This document shows, in pieces, positions 6,550 to 6,631 of a DNA stretch of 6,631 bases; the first letter of the stretch is position 1, and the number at the start of each line of letters is the position of its first letter. This DNA comes from SAR324 cluster bacterium. GTDB lineage: Bacteria; SAR324; JACQKK01. The notes under the pieces are model-generated. The model saw nothing but the letters and a program-made list of their open reading frames with translations. It made no database searches and was not told the DNA's origin. The stretch spans positions 1 through 6,631 of the forward strand of contig JAPUJL010000505.1 of the NCBI GenBank assembly GCA_027296185.1, written 5' to 3'. The translations under genes and the position numbers were made by a program.

Positions 6550-6572
6550 GGCAGCGGCGCGGCGCGGCTGCC
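6550..6572. other. Stem-loop upstream of the last gene
   Basis: GGCAGC (6550-6555) and GCTGCC (6567-6572) form a perfect 6-bp inverted repeat around an 11-base GC-only loop. It ends 7 bases before the TATAAT hexamer. No T-run follows, so it is a weak terminator candidate; its position would also suit an operator for the downstream gene. Confidence 0.25.
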
Positions 6573-6579
6573 CGCACCT

Positions 6580-6585
6580 TATAAT
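6580..6585 (+). promoter_or_regulatory. Consensus -10 hexamer TATAAT before the last gene
   Basis: A perfect TATAAT sits in a short AT-rich island within GC-rich DNA, 16 bases before the ATG at 6602. No convincing -35 lies 16-18 bases upstream, where the DNA is almost purely G and C. The predicted start near 6592 falls inside the Shine-Dalgarno sequence, so either the leader is extremely short or the match is coincidental. Confidence 0.3.
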
Positions 6586-6601
6586 TCCGAAGGATTCTCT
6601 T

Positions 6602-6631
6602 ATGAGCGATCTTCAGGTGCAGGGTTCCCCA
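6602..6631 (+). CDS. Start of an unidentified gene (first 10 codons)
   Basis: An ATG at 6602 opens a frame reading MSDLQVQGSP to the window end. It is preceded by AAGGA (6590-6594) at the ideal spacing of 7 bases, which together with the end of the upstream gene 183 bases earlier supports a real start. Ten residues are too few to identify a family. In E. coli ybeL lies beside leuS, but this N-terminus does not resemble LeuS. Confidence 0.55.
   Translation, partial: MSDLQVQGSP

Overview
This is a high-GC bacterial chromosomal segment, most likely from a gammaproteobacterium. The pointers are an AlaC-type aminotransferase close to the enterobacterial AlaC and a DUF1451/YbeL zinc-ribbon protein, a family I know mainly from Gammaproteobacteria. 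The high GC and a Memo-family protein would fit a Chromatiales/Ectothiorhodospiraceae-like lineage, but the genus cannot be fixed from the sequence. No tRNA, rRNA, CRISPR array, transposase or phage gene is visible.

Layout. (1) 1-325, + strand: the 3' end of a Memo-family gene (AmmeMemoRadiSam system protein B). It is followed by a short GC-rich hairpin in an 86-base convergent gap. (2) 412-5466, - strand: a three-gene operon, transcribed right to left. The order is alaC (4249-5466), then a pyruvate phosphate dikinase homologue (1524-4178), then an unrecognised three-helix membrane protein (412-1527). The gap between alaC and ppdK is 70 bases; ppdK and the membrane gene overlap by 4 bases (ATGA). 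(3) 5467-5908: a 442-base divergent intergenic region. It holds a consensus -35 box facing alaC, a candidate extended -10 facing right, and a 21-bp tandem duplication inside the predicted alaC leader. (4) 5909-6418, + strand: a YbeL-like zinc-ribbon protein. (5) 6419-6601: a non-coding gap with weak palindromes and a TATAAT hexamer. (6) 6602 to the end, + strand: the first ten codons of an unidentified gene with a good ribosome binding site.

How the genes fit together. AlaC interconverts pyruvate and alanine, and a PPDK interconverts pyruvate and PEP, so the operon sits at the pyruvate node. The PPDK homologue is unusual. Its phosphohistidine domain and PEP/pyruvate barrel are intact at every residue I could check. 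Its N-terminal ATP-grasp domain, aligned from memory to Clostridium symbiosum PPDK, has lost several ATP- and metal-binding residues (for example Glu323 to His and Arg337 to Ala). It may be a PEP-dependent phosphohistidine protein that no longer works as an ordinary dikinase. Its translational coupling to an uncharacterised membrane protein is the most interesting lead in the window.
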